From Albidovulum sp. bin36 (lineage in GTDB: Bacteria > Pseudomonadota > Alphaproteobacteria > Rhodobacterales > Rhodobacteraceae): a DNA stretch of 64,000 nucleotides. Both the position numbers and the translations under genes were made by a program. Positions 46,187 to 56,055 of the stretch are shown here, piece after piece (position 1 is the stretch's first letter; each line of letters opens with the position of its first letter). The stretch is taken from NCBI GenBank assembly GCA_002238565.1, contig MPMP01000019.1, forward strand, positions 1 to 64,000. The letters are read 5' to 3'. The notes beneath the pieces are model-generated. The model did no database searches. It saw only the letters and a list, made by a program, of their open reading frames with translations, and was not told the DNA's origin.

Positions 46187-47506
46187 ATGAATCGCCGATT
46201 CGTTATTTCGGCTTCGGCGGCGGCGGCAATGCTGGCTGCGTCGCCGTTCTCGCTAGCCGACGAGACCAAATACAACCTATTGCCCGGGAAACCGTTCGAG
46301 GGCACGACGCTGGACATTTTGTCGGTCGTCACGCCTCAATTCGACGGGCTGATGCTTCGCGACGACGAATTCACCGAACTTACCGGAATCGAAACTGAAT
46401 GGACGTTCATTCCCTTCGTTTCGCTTCAAGAAAAAGTCGCCGCCGAAGGCATTGCGGCGACGGGAACCTACGATGTCGTCAACTACCTCGATAGCTGGGG
46501 GCCGGCCAACAGCCACTGGCTCGTGAAAATCGATGAGCTGATGTCGCGAGACGGGATCTCCATGGACCGCTATCCTGCCGCGTTCGCTCGCTCGGCCCAG
46601 TTCGAGGGCGAAACGCTCGGCTTTCCTCTCAGAGCGCACCCGCAGCTCCTGTTCTACCGCAAGGACCTGATTCCGAACCCGCCCGGCAGCTGGGAGGAAA
46701 TCATTGAAGTCGGGAAGGCCCTAAAGGAATCCAATCCGGACATCGCTCCGCTCGCGCTATACTATTTTAATGACGGAAACCGCCAAAACCTCTTCATCTG
46801 GCTGAATTTCCTTTGGGCGGCGGGCGCGGATATCTTCAACGACGACTGGACCCCCGCCTGGACCACCGAGGAAGCCCTGAAGGCCACCGAGGACTATATA
46901 GCGCTGCACACCGTCCACGGCGCCACGAATCCGAACAGCGTCTCCTTCGTCGAGCAGGATGCCCGCCAATCCTTCATGCAAGGCAATTCGGCGATGATTC
47001 CGGTATGGTGGTGGGCCTATTCCGGGTTTTACAATCCGGACGCTTCCACCCTGACGAAGGACCAGGTCGGCTTCACCGGCATGCCCACATACCAGGGCAA
47101 TACCAAATCCTATGCGATCTCAATGCCGTTCTCCATCTCGGAATACTCGGACGACCAGGGCGCCGCGTGGGAATTCCTCAAGTGGCTGTCGAACCCGGAT
47201 ATGGACAAGGCCAACGCCATCGTGCGAGAGGTCAAGGGCAAGAAAATCGTCAACAACGTCGTAACGCACATTTCAAGCCTGACCGACGCCGATGTCAACG
47301 AGGCGAACGACGGCATTCAGGCGGCCGCATGGGAATCGCTCCGCAATTCCGACATCATGCCGCAGATCACCGAATGGCCGGAGGTCGGCGACGTAATTTC
47401 CGCCGCGATCGCCCGCGCCGCCGCGGGAGGCGACATTCGAGAATTGATGATCGAAGCCGCTGCGCAGTCCGAGCGGATCCTCCGCAGATCGGGCCGGATC
47501 GAATAG
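46187..47506 (+). CDS. ABC transporter solute-binding protein, carbohydrate type
   Basis: A 439-residue periplasmic binding protein of family 1 (maltose/glycerol-3-phosphate-like fold). It has an RR-containing signal peptide (NRRFVISASAAAAMLAASPF) and hallmark segments FPLRAHPQLLFYRKDLIPNP, NGNSAMIPVWWWA-like (here QGNSAMIPVWWWAYSGFY) and YAISMPFSISEYSDDQGAAW. The RR pair may make it Tat-dependent or be a Sec leader with a basic start. Ligand unknown: a sugar or polyol is likely. A TGAGGAGAAA site lies nine bases before the ATG. First gene of a four-gene operon. Confidence 0.92.
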   Translation: MNRRFVISASAAAAMLAASPFSLADETKYNLLPGKPFEGTTLDILSVVTPQFDGLMLRDDEFTELTGIETEWTFIPFVSLQEKVAAEGIAATGTYDVVNYLDSWGPANSHWLVKIDELMSRDGISMDRYPAAFARSAQFEGETLGFPLRAHPQLLFYRKDLIPNPPGSWEEIIEVGKALKESNPDIAPLALYYFNDGNRQNLFIWLNFLWAAGADIFNDDWTPAWTTEEALKATEDYIALHTVHGATNPNSVSFVEQDARQSFMQGNSAMIPVWWWAYSGFYNPDASTLTKDQVGFTGMPTYQGNTKSYAISMPFSISEYSDDQGAAWEFLKWLSNPDMDKANAIVREVKGKKIVNNVVTHISSLTDADVNEANDGIQAAAWESLRNSDIMPQITEWPEVGDVISAAIARAAAGGDIRELMIEAAAQSERILRRSGRIE

Positions 47507-47526
47507 CGGGGGGCAAGACTCCCGGC

Positions 47527-47553
47527 GCCGGGCGCGAAGTAATGGCGCCCGGC
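47527..47553 (+). terminator. GC hairpin after the carbohydrate binding-protein gene
   Basis: GCCGGGCGC at 47527-47535 pairs with GCGCCCGGC at 47545-47553 around a nine-base loop, 20 bases after the binding-protein stop. No U-tract follows. It lies between binding-protein and permease genes, like the other two importer hairpins in this window. Confidence 0.6.
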
Positions 47554-47578
47554 CGAATCGGCTGAACTCCGGGCGGAC

Positions 47579-48451
47579 ATGCGCGACCGCACGCTGAAAT
47601 ACCTTCTGGTGCTTCCGTCGATAGCGGTTGTTCTCGCCACCGCGATATGGCCGCTGGTTCAATCATTCGTTCTTTCGCTTTACCAAGGTCTACTTACGAG
47701 GCCGAAGTTTCCCCAGAAATTTATCGGCGGGGAGAACTATGCCTGGGCCATTCTGGAGGAGCCGGCATTTTGGAATGCCGTCGCGGTTACCGGATTCTAC
47801 ACGCTTGCAACCGTAGTGCTGACCGTTGCGGCGGCGCTCGGCCTCGCGCTGCTTCTCGTTCCGGGAGGCCGGCTTCGCGCTTCCGTCCAAACTCTTCTGA
47901 TCCTGCCGTTCGCGATGTCGCCCGCGCTGGTAGGCGTATCGTTCCGCTTCATGTTCAATCCGGAATTCGGTCTCTTCGACGCATTTTTCGGCCTGGTCTT
48001 TCCGCCGCTCGCGCACATCAGCTGGCTTGCGGATCCGTTTCTCGCCTTCTGGGTGTGCGTCATGGCCGATGTCTGGGGCTGGATTCCCTTCCTGACGCTC
48101 GTGCTGATCGGAGGACTGGCGGCGGTTCCGCGAGATACGATCGAGGCGGCGCAGGTCGACGGGGCCTCGGGCTGGCGCGTTCTCAAGGACGTTACGCTTC
48201 CGCAGCTAGCGCCCGTGCTCGCCGTCGTAATCATACTGAAATCGATTTTTTCCCTCAAGACGTTCGACCAGGTCTACATGCTGACGAACGGCGGGCCCGG
48301 CACGGCGACGCAAACGCTGAGCCACTACATCTACTTTAACGGGCTAAAGTACGGGCAAATCGGATATTCCGCCTCCGTCGCCTGGCTGATGGTCATCCCG
48401 ATGATAGTCCTGACCTATGCGTACGCGAAGCTCGTTTTTAGAAAGGCGTAG
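47579..48451 (+). CDS. carbohydrate ABC transporter permease (MalF/UgpA-like)
   Basis: A 290-residue inner-membrane permease with about six helices. It has the cytoplasmic EAA loop RDTIEAAQVDGASGWRVLKD that contacts the ATPase and the conserved NGGPGTATQTLSHYIYF near the C-terminus. It forms the pore with the next gene's product. The ATG at 47579 follows the hairpin closely; a gap of two bases separates it from the second permease. Confidence 0.92.
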   Translation: MRDRTLKYLLVLPSIAVVLATAIWPLVQSFVLSLYQGLLTRPKFPQKFIGGENYAWAILEEPAFWNAVAVTGFYTLATVVLTVAAALGLALLLVPGGRLRASVQTLLILPFAMSPALVGVSFRFMFNPEFGLFDAFFGLVFPPLAHISWLADPFLAFWVCVMADVWGWIPFLTLVLIGGLAAVPRDTIEAAQVDGASGWRVLKDVTLPQLAPVLAVVIILKSIFSLKTFDQVYMLTNGGPGTATQTLSHYIYFNGLKYGQIGYSASVAWLMVIPMIVLTYAYAKLVFRKA

Positions 48452-48453
48452 CC

Positions 48454-49281
48454 ATGGCGGTCCGCACTTCTAGAAAATTCTGGAGCGCAGTTCAGACCCT
48501 CGCGGTCCTCGCGGCGGCGGCGGTCATGCTGGTTCCGATCGCCTGGATATTCCTCGCGGCCTTCAAAACCCATGTGGACGTCTATCAGCTGAAGGTCTTC
48601 TTCGTTCCCACGCTCGAAAACTTCGCAACCGTTTTTTCCGATCCCTACCGCTTGGGCGACAAGCTGCTGAATTCCACGATCGTCGCCGCGGCCACCGTCG
48701 CGCTCGCGATCCCGGCCGCGACTTGCTCGGCCTATTCTTTTTCGCGTTTCAGGCTTACGGGCGAAACCGCGATGCTGGTCATGATCCTTGCGACTCAGTT
48801 CGTACCCGCCGTCGTGATCGTCTTGCCGTTCTTCGTAATGTTTCGGGATATCGGCCTTCTCGACACGCGCATTGGATTGATTCTGGTTAATCTCGCCGTC
48901 GTGATGCCGTTCGCGGTCTGGATGATCAAGGGCTTCATAGACGGCATTCCTCTCGACACCGAGGAGGCGGCGATGGTAGACGGCTCCTCCCGGCTGCAGG
49001 TCATCCGCAACATTGTGCTGCCCATGGCCGCGCCCGGCTTGATTACTTCGGGAATTTTCTGCTTCATCATTGCGTGGAATGAATTCCTTTTCGCGTTGAT
49101 CTTAACGAACAAGGATGCGGTCACCCTTCCGGTCGGCCTCGCGCTATTCAAGGCCGAGGAAGGCGACCTGTGGAATCTTCTGTCCGCCGCAGGCATCATC
49201 ATCATGGTTCCGATGTTCATTCTCGCGCTGATTATTCGCAAGCATTTCGTTCAGGGCATGACAATGGGAGCAGTGCGCTAA
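48454..49281 (+). CDS. carbohydrate ABC transporter permease (MalG/UgpE-like)
   Basis: A 275-residue permease with six hydrophobic helices. It has the MalG-type segment FSRFRLTGETAMLVMILATQ, MPFAVWMIKGFID and the EAA loop LDTEEAAMVDGSSRLQVI, ending with HFVQGMTMGAVR. It overlaps the ATPase gene by one base (TAATG). It forms the heterodimeric channel with the MalF-like subunit. Confidence 0.92.
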   Translation: MAVRTSRKFWSAVQTLAVLAAAAVMLVPIAWIFLAAFKTHVDVYQLKVFFVPTLENFATVFSDPYRLGDKLLNSTIVAAATVALAIPAATCSAYSFSRFRLTGETAMLVMILATQFVPAVVIVLPFFVMFRDIGLLDTRIGLILVNLAVVMPFAVWMIKGFIDGIPLDTEEAAMVDGSSRLQVIRNIVLPMAAPGLITSGIFCFIIAWNEFLFALILTNKDAVTLPVGLALFKAEEGDLWNLLSAAGIIIMVPMFILALIIRKHFVQGMTMGAVR

Positions 49282-50342
49282 TGGTTGGAATCCGTCTTGA
49301 AGGCATTACAAAGAGGTGGGGTTCCTTTGTCGGCGTCGACAACCAGAGCCTGGAAGTCGCGGACAAGGAGTTCCTGGTTCTTCTGGGACCGTCCGGCTGC
49401 GGCAAGACGACGACCATGAGGATGATCGCGGGTCTGGAAGAGCCGACGGACGGCGAAATCTGGATCGGCGAGCGGATGGTGAACGACGACTTGCCGAAGG
49501 ACCGGAATGTCGCGATGGTGTTCCAGAATTACGGCCTTTATCCCCACATGTCGGTTTTCGACAACATCGCATATCCCTTGAAAGTCAGAAACATCGAGAA
49601 ATCGTCCGTGCGCGGCCTGGTCGAGAAAGCGGCGCGACGCGTCGAGCTTACGGAATTCTTGCACCGGCGCCCGAAGGAGCTTTCCGGCGGCCAGCGGCAG
49701 CGCGTGGCCCTGGCCCGCGCCATCGTCAGGACGCCGAACGTATTTCTGATGGACGAGCCGCTTTCCAATCTCGATGCCAAGCTCCGGGTCAGCATGCGCG
49801 CGGAGCTCAAGCATCTTAGCCATGAACTCAAGATCACGACAGTTTACGTTACCCACGATCAGGTCGAGGCGATGACGCTCGCCGACCGGGTCGCGGTCAT
49901 GAACCACGGCCGCATTAGGCAGCTCGGAACGCCCGACGAAATCTACAACAATCCCTCGAACATTTTCGTAGCCGGCTTCATCGGCTCGCCGGCGATGAAT
50001 CTGATCGACGGCGGAATCGAGAATGGCCGGTTCGCGACAACCAACGGCCAGGTACTGGCCCCGGCCGACTACCGCGACTACCCGCGCGCGGTGCTAGGAA
50101 TCCGCCCGGAGGACATCGAAGTCGCCGGCGCCGGCACGACCGGCGTCGACGCCGAAGTCTACGCTTGGGAGAACACCGGCGAAAGCGTACTCGTTACGCT
50201 GACGCTCGGCTCGCAGAAGATTACGGCGAAGGGCGACCGGTATCTCAAAGTGGACATGAACTCCACGGTCGGGCTGAAAATCAATCCCGAGCATGTCTAC
50301 TATTTCGACCCGAACACGGAGGAAAGAATCGGGCTGGATTGA
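49281..50342 (+). CDS. carbohydrate ABC transporter ATPase (UgpC/MalK-like)
   Basis: A 353-residue ATPase. Residues 1-235 are the nucleotide-binding domain: Walker A GPSGCGKTTTMRMIAG, the Q-loop in NVAMVFQNYGLYPHMSV, signature LSGGQRQRVALARAI, Walker B VFLMDEPLSNLDAK and the H-loop VTHDQVEAM. Residues 236-353 form the TOBE/OB regulatory domain (GFIGSPAMNLIDGG, VLGIRPEDIEV). It may serve as the shared ATPase for several sugar importers. The ATG shares one base with the upstream stop. Confidence 0.95.
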   Translation: MVGIRLEGITKRWGSFVGVDNQSLEVADKEFLVLLGPSGCGKTTTMRMIAGLEEPTDGEIWIGERMVNDDLPKDRNVAMVFQNYGLYPHMSVFDNIAYPLKVRNIEKSSVRGLVEKAARRVELTEFLHRRPKELSGGQRQRVALARAIVRTPNVFLMDEPLSNLDAKLRVSMRAELKHLSHELKITTVYVTHDQVEAMTLADRVAVMNHGRIRQLGTPDEIYNNPSNIFVAGFIGSPAMNLIDGGIENGRFATTNGQVLAPADYRDYPRAVLGIRPEDIEVAGAGTTGVDAEVYAWENTGESVLVTLTLGSQKITAKGDRYLKVDMNSTVGLKINPEHVYYFDPNTEERIGLD

Positions 50343-50644
50343 AGCACGGCATCAACGGCTTTTCCCGGCTCGCTGCGCGAATCGGCATTTGAGATGCGAC
50401 GCCAGGACCCGCCGAGCAATTGAATAATTCCTTGGTTGCCGCCATCCGGAAAGCATGGCTGGGCGAGCGCAAGCATGCGAAAGCCTTTTATCGAAGATTG
50501 AATTCCGGCTGCCGACCCGTTCGATAGATTCGCGGTTGAGTTCGCTAAGCTTGCCGATTCGCATGCCATGAACGCGCCCGCCGCAAAACCGCGCGGCGCC
50601 GCGATTCGACGGACCGGCCAAAGTGGAGCCGACAAGCCGACGGC

Positions 50645-51650
50645 ATGACGAACAAGAGGCGGCGTGGGCAATATTTTACATTAGGAAATCCATTCGATCA
50701 TCCGGCCTTTTTCTCGTGGGCGCATCGAGCCGACATTCGGAACGAACGGATTCTAGAACCATTTGCGGGCGCCAATAGCCTAGTCGACCATCTCGAGCGC
50801 ATGTCTCTCGGCCGGTCGTATGCATCGTTCGATATCGAGCCGTTCGAACGTCGCGTGAGATTTCGCGACACATTGGAATCATTTCCTGAAGGATATTCCG
50901 TGTGCGTTACGAATCCGCCCTGGCTTGCCAAGAACAGCGCGGCGGCTCGGGGCATGCGCTTTCCGTCCTGCGGCCATGACGATCTCTTTAGGCATGCCCT
51001 GAGCAAATGCCTTGCCCACTGCCGCCATATCGCCGCCCTGGTTTCCGAATCCTTCATTTGCGCAGGCCTGTCTACAGACAGGCTGGCGGATTTCATTTCG
51101 CTGACGAGCAGGCTGTTTCCGGATACGGGCCATCCTGTCGGGCTCGCTCTTTTCGAACCGGAGCCGACGAACGACATCCGGGTCTGGAGCGGGCGCGAAT
51201 GCATCGGGAATTTGTCTCTCCTGAACCGGCTGCGTCCCGAGCCTAGGCGCGGCGGGCCGCCCGGTCGCCTCCAACAATTAAACCGGAAAAGCCGGCCATT
51301 TCCTCTCCGCACACCCCCCGGGCCCGCGGCGCGGCGCCCCGCCGGTTCGCTTCAACGATTCAAACGGAAACGTCGGGCTATTCGCTCTCGACAACGCGGC
51401 GGGCCCATCGATCCGGTTTTGCGAAGTCGGCGAGCTGGACGGCTATGCTGTCAAGCCCTCGGGACGGCATGTCACAAATATTCGTGTCGATGAAAAAGTC
51501 GATATTGAAGCGTGGAATAATCGGCTTGGAAAATTCCGCGAAGAAACGCAGGATGTCTTGCCGACCTGCTACAAGGGCGTTCGCGGGGACGGCAAATATC
51601 GCAGGCGGCTGGATTGGTCGATTGCGCGCGGAATTATTCATCGCGGCTAG
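50645..51650 (+). pseudogene. adenine DNA methyltransferase gene frameshifted by 82-bp duplication
   Basis: The first 200 residues are a class-I adenine methylase: RRRGQYFT, EPFAGANSLVDHL (motif I), FDIEPFERRV and the catalytic NPPW motif in CVTNPPWLAKNSAA. Near 51246 the frame becomes meaningless, while another frame downstream reads as the true C-terminal part (RRGAPPVRFNDSNGNVGLFA, then LPTCYKGVRGDGKYRRRLDW) to TAG at 51648-51650. Copies at 51246-51308 and 51328-51389 are about 70% alike and 82 bp apart. Deleting 82 bases restores one frame of 307 residues. The family methylates adenine in a specific site; no endonuclease partner lies beside it, so it was an orphan or left-over modification enzyme. 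Currently it should be inactive. Confidence 0.8.
51246..51389 (+). repeat. imperfect 82-bp tandem duplication inside the methylase gene
   Basis: Copy A (51246-51308) and copy B (51328-51389) share an identical nine-base start (GGCGCGGCG) and about 70% identity over some 62 bases, with one internal indel. The period of 82 is not a multiple of three. Copy B keeps protein-like coding in the downstream frame, while copy A has decayed (it contains a stop in that frame). Confidence 0.6.
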
Positions 51651-52475
51651 CCCAAGTCGGCGCTTTTCGGACCGGCGCCGTCGCCCGGTATATATCAATT
51701 TGCAGGCGGCGCATGCGGGAATCCTCGCCGAAGGACTCAGTTTCACGCCCGGTTGTCGGCGATACTCCGATTGAACGGAATGGCATTGCGGAACGGAGTC
51801 GATTCCCGCGCTCGGGATGAACCGGCGCGAGCTCCGCCTGCTAGCGGAAGTGAAGATGCTCGGCGCAAATAGCCTGCCGGCAGGGTCTCGTCTCTCGAGG
51901 CGCGTTCTAGGTGCCAATTTCCGCCGCCCCGAACCAGCGGAATATTCGAAAAAGCAGGAACGGGGCGGAGTCCGCCCTGAAGCAATGCGCGAATTTCAAC
52001 CGGTCGCGGGATCAAAATTCAGAAGCCGGAAACTTGGGGCGGGGCATTCAGCCCTTGCTGCAGGTCCCGTTCAAACCGATTCTTTTTTTCAGAGCGCGAT
52101 AGGCGCTCATTCGCGATATCTTGAGGTCGCGTCCGGCTCGCGGGTCATTCTTCTCTTCCGCGAACCGCTAGATCCTGCCTTCGCCGACTTGCATCCGGCG
52201 GTTGAAGCTAGAAAAAGAAGCGTGAGCCGAGGAATGCGACGCGACTGCCGAGCGTGCTATGGCGAGACGAGTGCGCCGCAGAGACAATTTCAATCTTGCC
52301 GACCAAAGATCAAGGATGCGGCAAAGGCCATGCTCCCATCCGCAAGCTCTCGCGACGATGAAATATTTCCTATTTCCCTAGATGGCCTTACCGGGAAGCA
52401 TCGAGTTCAATTCAAGGGCGATAGCCCGATTTCAAGCCTGGGAATAGTCTCGACCGCGTTCAAAGAAGCGATAGC
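51651..52475. other. intergenic, no supportable gene
   Basis: About 825 bases between the broken methylase gene and leuD. A 228-codon open frame on the plus strand (51817-52503) runs into leuD antisense and has no protein-like character. I see no RNA gene, repeat or terminator with a U-tract here. Confidence 0.5.
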
Positions 52476-53081
52476 TCAAAGCCAAGGCCGACTGGATTTG
52501 TAGTTTTTTTCGAATTCGTCGATCGCGCCGGCTTTTTCCATTGTAAGCCCGATGTCGTCCAATCCCTCAAGCAAGCATTTTTTCTTGAATGGATCGATTT
52601 CGAATTCAAAGATCTCGCCCTGCGGCCCGGTAATCGTCTGAGACTCCAAGTCGACCGTTATCCGGGCATTCTCGCCGTTTTGCGCGGAGTCCAGCAGGGA
52701 TGCCACTTCGCGTTCTTTCAACGTCACCGGCAAAATGCCGTTTTTAAAGCAGTTGTTATAGAAAATGTCGGCGAATCCCGTCGAAACAACGCAGCGAATT
52801 CCGAAATCCTTCAGTGCCCAAGGCGCGTGCTCGCGCGACGAGCCGCAGCCGAAATTATCGCCAGCGACGATGATTTCCGCACTTCGCCAAGCTTTCTGAT
52901 TCAGTACGAAGTCCGGATTCTCGTTGCCGTCCATATCGTAGCGCATTTCAAAGAATAGATTCACGCCCAGGCCCGTTCGCTTGATCGTTTTCAGAAATTG
53001 CTTGGGTATGATCATGTCCGTATCGATATTGACCAACGGCATCGGCGCGGCGATTCCGGTAAAGGCCTCGTATTTTTCCAT
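52476..53081 (-). CDS. leuD: 3-isopropylmalate dehydratase small subunit
   Basis: A 201-residue swivelling subunit of isopropylmalate isomerase. It has [20 protein letters not shown] near the N-terminus, [17 protein letters not shown] and [17 protein letters not shown]. With LeuC it converts 2- to 3-isopropylmalate through an aconitase-like iron-sulfur site. It lies ten bases downstream of leuC and is translated after it. Confidence 0.97.
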   Translation of the reverse strand: MEKYEAFTGIAAPMPLVNIDTDMIIPKQFLKTIKRTGLGVNLFFEMRYDMDGNENPDFVLNQKAWRSAEIIVAGDNFGCGSSREHAPWALKDFGIRCVVSTGFADIFYNNCFKNGILPVTLKEREVASLLDSAQNGENARITVDLESQTITGPQGEIFEFEIDPFKKKCLLEGLDDIGLTMEKAGAIDEFEKNYKSSRPWL

Positions 53082-53091
53082 CTCGTCGCTC

Positions 53092-54498
53092 CTATGCCAG
53101 TTCCCTTACATCCGTCAGCCTGCCCGTGATCGCCGCGGCCGCCGCCATCGCCGGACTCACTAGGTGAGTGCGTCCTCCGCGCCCCTGACGGCCTTCGAAA
53201 TTTCGATTGGATGTTGAAGCGCAGCGTTCGCCCGGCTTTAGCTGATCAGGATTCATTCCAAGGCACATGGAGCAGCCGGCCATTCGCCATTCGAATCCTG
53301 CATTGATCAGACTCGCCGCGATTCCCTCTTCCTCGGCCTGCCTTCGCACCAGGCCCGAACCGGGAACGATCATGGCGCGGATTCCTTGCTTGACCTTCCG
53401 CCCCTCCATAACTTTGGCGACTTCGCGCAAGTCTTCGATCCGTCCGTTCGTGCACGATCCAATGAACACGGTTTCGATTTCTATGTCGGACAGCCTGGTG
53501 CCTGGATTCAGCCCCATATACTCGAGGCTTCGCTTCGCGGCCTCCGCCTTCGCCTCTCCGAATTCGCTCGGGTCGGGAACTTTGCCGGTAATCGGCAGCA
53601 CGTCTTCCGGGCTCGTGCCCCAGGTGACGACCGGCACGATTTCCGCTGCATCTAGCGTAACCACCTTATCGAAATGCGCGCCTTCATCCGTAAACAGCGT
53701 CATCCACCATTCCATCGCGGCTTCCCAGTCGCCTCCTTTCGGAGCGTGAGGGCGACCCTTCACATATTCGAACGTCTTGTCGTCGGGAGCGACCAATCCG
53801 GCCCTGGCGCCACCTTCTATCGCCATATTGCAGACCGTCATCCGGCCTTCCATCGTCAGTTTCATAATCGCATCGCCGCAGTATTCTATGACGTGCCCCG
53901 TCGCGCCGGCAGTACCGGTCGCGCCGATTATCGAAAGCGTAATGTCCTTGGCGGTAACCCATTCGCCGAGTTCACCCGAGATTTCGACTTTCATGTTCTT
54001 CGACTTCTTTTGGATCAGCGTTTGCGTCGCTAGCACGTGTTCGACTTCGCTAGTGCCGATTCCATGCGCGAGCGCCCCGAAAGCGCCGTGCGTCGCCGTA
54101 TGGCTGTCTCCGCAAACAATCGTCATTCCGGGCTGAGTCCAGCCTTGCTCGGGCCCAATAATATGGACGATTCCTTGCCTAACGTCGTTGACCCCGTAGT
54201 ACTCGATGCCAAATTCGCGGGCATTGGTTTCAAGCGCCTCGACCTGGATTCGGCTTTCCTCATTTCGAATTCCCTTGGCGCGATTGACATCGGTCGGCAC
54301 ATTGTGATCCGGCACGGCGATCGTCTTCTCCGGCGCTCGTACTTTTCGATCGGACATGCGCAAGCCCTCGAAAGCCTGCGGGCTCGTGACCTCGTGCACG
54401 AGATGCCGATCAATGTAGAGCAAGCAAGTTCCGTCCTCGGATTCGTGTACGACATGCGAGTCCCAAATCTTATCGTAGAGCGTTTTCGGCGCAGACAC
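53092..54498 (-). CDS. leuC: 3-isopropylmalate dehydratase large subunit
   Basis: A 468-residue subunit carrying the 4Fe-4S cluster. Cys ligands are in [16 protein letters not shown] and in [20 protein letters not shown], with [20 protein letters not shown] near residue 130. Length is typical. It is followed by leuD with a ten-base gap. In the leucine pathway its product is acted on by LeuB, encoded elsewhere in this window. No leader peptide, T-box or attenuator is visible upstream. Confidence 0.97.
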   Translation of the reverse strand: MSAPKTLYDKIWDSHVVHESEDGTCLLYIDRHLVHEVTSPQAFEGLRMSDRKVRAPEKTIAVPDHNVPTDVNRAKGIRNEESRIQVEALETNAREFGIEYYGVNDVRQGIVHIIGPEQGWTQPGMTIVCGDSHTATHGAFGALAHGIGTSEVEHVLATQTLIQKKSKNMKVEISGELGEWVTAKDITLSIIGATGTAGATGHVIEYCGDAIMKLTMEGRMTVCNMAIEGGARAGLVAPDDKTFEYVKGRPHAPKGGDWEAAMEWWMTLFTDEGAHFDKVVTLDAAEIVPVVTWGTSPEDVLPITGKVPDPSEFGEAKAEAAKRSLEYMGLNPGTRLSDIEIETVFIGSCTNGRIEDLREVAKVMEGRKVKQGIRAMIVPGSGLVRRQAEEEGIAASLINAGFEWRMAGCSMCLGMNPDQLKPGERCASTSNRNFEGRQGRGGRTHLVSPAMAAAAAITGRLTDVRELA

Positions 54499-55433
54499 GG
54501 CAACCTCCCGTTTTCAAGACCATGGCTCGCGCGGCGATCATGGTATGCTGAACGGAAGTATTTGGACGAATCTCTCGATTATTGCAACTTGCAAATGCCC
54601 GGCCCGCCGCCGCTACAGCAAAAGCCCGCCGTATTGTTCCGCATTACCGCTTTCGCCCTTCGCGCCGGAATGCCCGTCGGCCGTCGCGTGAACGTATTTC
54701 ACCGCCGGGCCGCGAGCCCGCCGAAGCCAAGGTTCGCATGTCATTCGCGCGTTTCAGCGGCATATTCGGTTGCGGTTCGTTTGCTGAGCGAATCGCAGCC
54801 GCTACGGAAGCGCGCCCGAATTCGAAGCTGCGTAAATGGGAAAGGCGCTAGCGCTAGTCGCCAAATGTTCGGGCCAGGCCGCTTAAGGGCGCCGCGCGCC
54901 AATGTGGAGCGTACCGTCCCATTATTTGGATTCACTGTCCATGATTCTCGTTTTTGGCGTAAGAGCCGTCACTTGACATGGGAAATTGTCCTGCTTGAAA
55001 ATCGAATTCGCGGGCTCTTCGACCCGGCGATTCGCGGAGTTCGCATCGCACTCCGATTCGCCCGCCGCCGGCCTCGCCATCGGCTGTTCGAATCCTCAAT
55101 CGCCGCATCGAGTGAAAGGAGCGCAGATGATCGGTTTCGAATTCACCATTTTGCGATCGCATGCCGTTCCGATCCGGCGCGGCAGCGCAGCTCGCCGTAT
55201 TGACAAATTTTGCGGAGTACGCAATTGATGCGCCTTGACGAACATGGTTATGGCCGCATGGAATTTGGTAGCGACCTCGACGCAGTCGGCTTTAATCGGT
55301 CGCGACACTCCGTGCGACCGCACGGCCATCGCCGTAACAATATTGTGGAATTCGCGCATGCGAAATTGAAGAGAATTCATGCAAAATGCGACAAGCTAAA
55401 TCGACTCTAGATGATGCAATTTTCGGATCCCGT
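54499..55433. other. intergenic, no supportable gene
   Basis: About 935 bases between leuC and the ialB-like gene, which are divergent. The longest frames (94 and 89 codons) have no family likeness and weak starts. Both genes' promoters must lie here but none could be called confidently. The length is unusual for this compact genome and may reflect decay. Confidence 0.5.
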
Positions 55434-55964
55434 ATGAAAAATTGGAAAATTTTGATTGCGTGCCTTGCGATGGCGGCAGCGGCAAGCGTTGCGCCCGCCT
55501 ACGCGCAGGAGAAAGTTCGGAGCGTCGGCATCGAAAGGGACTGGAGCATTTTCGAATCCGACCAGCAGTGCTGGATTTTTTCCGCGCCTAAAAGTACCGA
55601 AAACACTCGCAACGGAAAGCGTGTAAGCGTAAAGCGCGGCGACATCGGCCTATTCGTTGCATTCAAAAAGGGCAAAACCGGCAATTCATCGGTATCTTTC
55701 AGCGGAGGCTATCCCTTCCGCAAGGATTCGGTTCGACTCAGTTTGGGGTCGAACGAATATCGCTTTTTGACGGGCGAAGAAGGATCGGCCGTCGAATGGG
55801 CCTGGCCTATGCCGGTCGAAGAAGACCGACTGGTTGACGGAATGAAGAAAGGCAACAGGGCCGTTGTAAGAGCGGTCTCGCAGCGGAGCACGAATACCAA
55901 GGACACTTTTTCGCTACTTGGATTTACCGCGGCGCTGGAAAAAGCGAAGAACCGCTGCAATTAG
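55434..55964 (+). CDS. invasion-associated locus B (IalB) family protein
   Basis: A 176-residue secreted protein with a Sec signal peptide (NWKILIACLAMAAAASVAPAYA, cut after AYA). The IalB-like core starts with the short Cys-containing strand QCWIFSAPKSTENTR and ends with a segment FTAALEKAKNRC. IalB-family proteins are periplasmic or envelope proteins common in alphaproteobacteria; the name comes from Bartonella, but the molecular role is unknown. ATG 55434 puts the leader at the right distance. It is followed by rlmN, a frequent neighbour. Confidence 0.85.
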   Translation: MKNWKILIACLAMAAAASVAPAYAQEKVRSVGIERDWSIFESDQQCWIFSAPKSTENTRNGKRVSVKRGDIGLFVAFKKGKTGNSSVSFSGGYPFRKDSVRLSLGSNEYRFLTGEEGSAVEWAWPMPVEEDRLVDGMKKGNRAVVRAVSQRSTNTKDTFSLLGFTAALEKAKNRCN

Positions 55965-56055
55965 GGACCAGGCGCGCGGCCTCCGCTCGTTGTTCCGGTT
56001 CGGCTGAACGCTGTTCGGGAAGATAGCGCGGCGACAGCCTCTTGATTCCATTTTA

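Noticed and set aside
45133..46332. 399-codon minus-strand frame over the TPP gene end
   Set aside because: Antisense shadow of a TPP-enzyme C-terminus with no recognisable domains.
51817..52503. 228-codon frame as a gene
   Set aside because: It overlaps the end of leuD antisense, lacks a ribosome-binding site and looks compositionally random.
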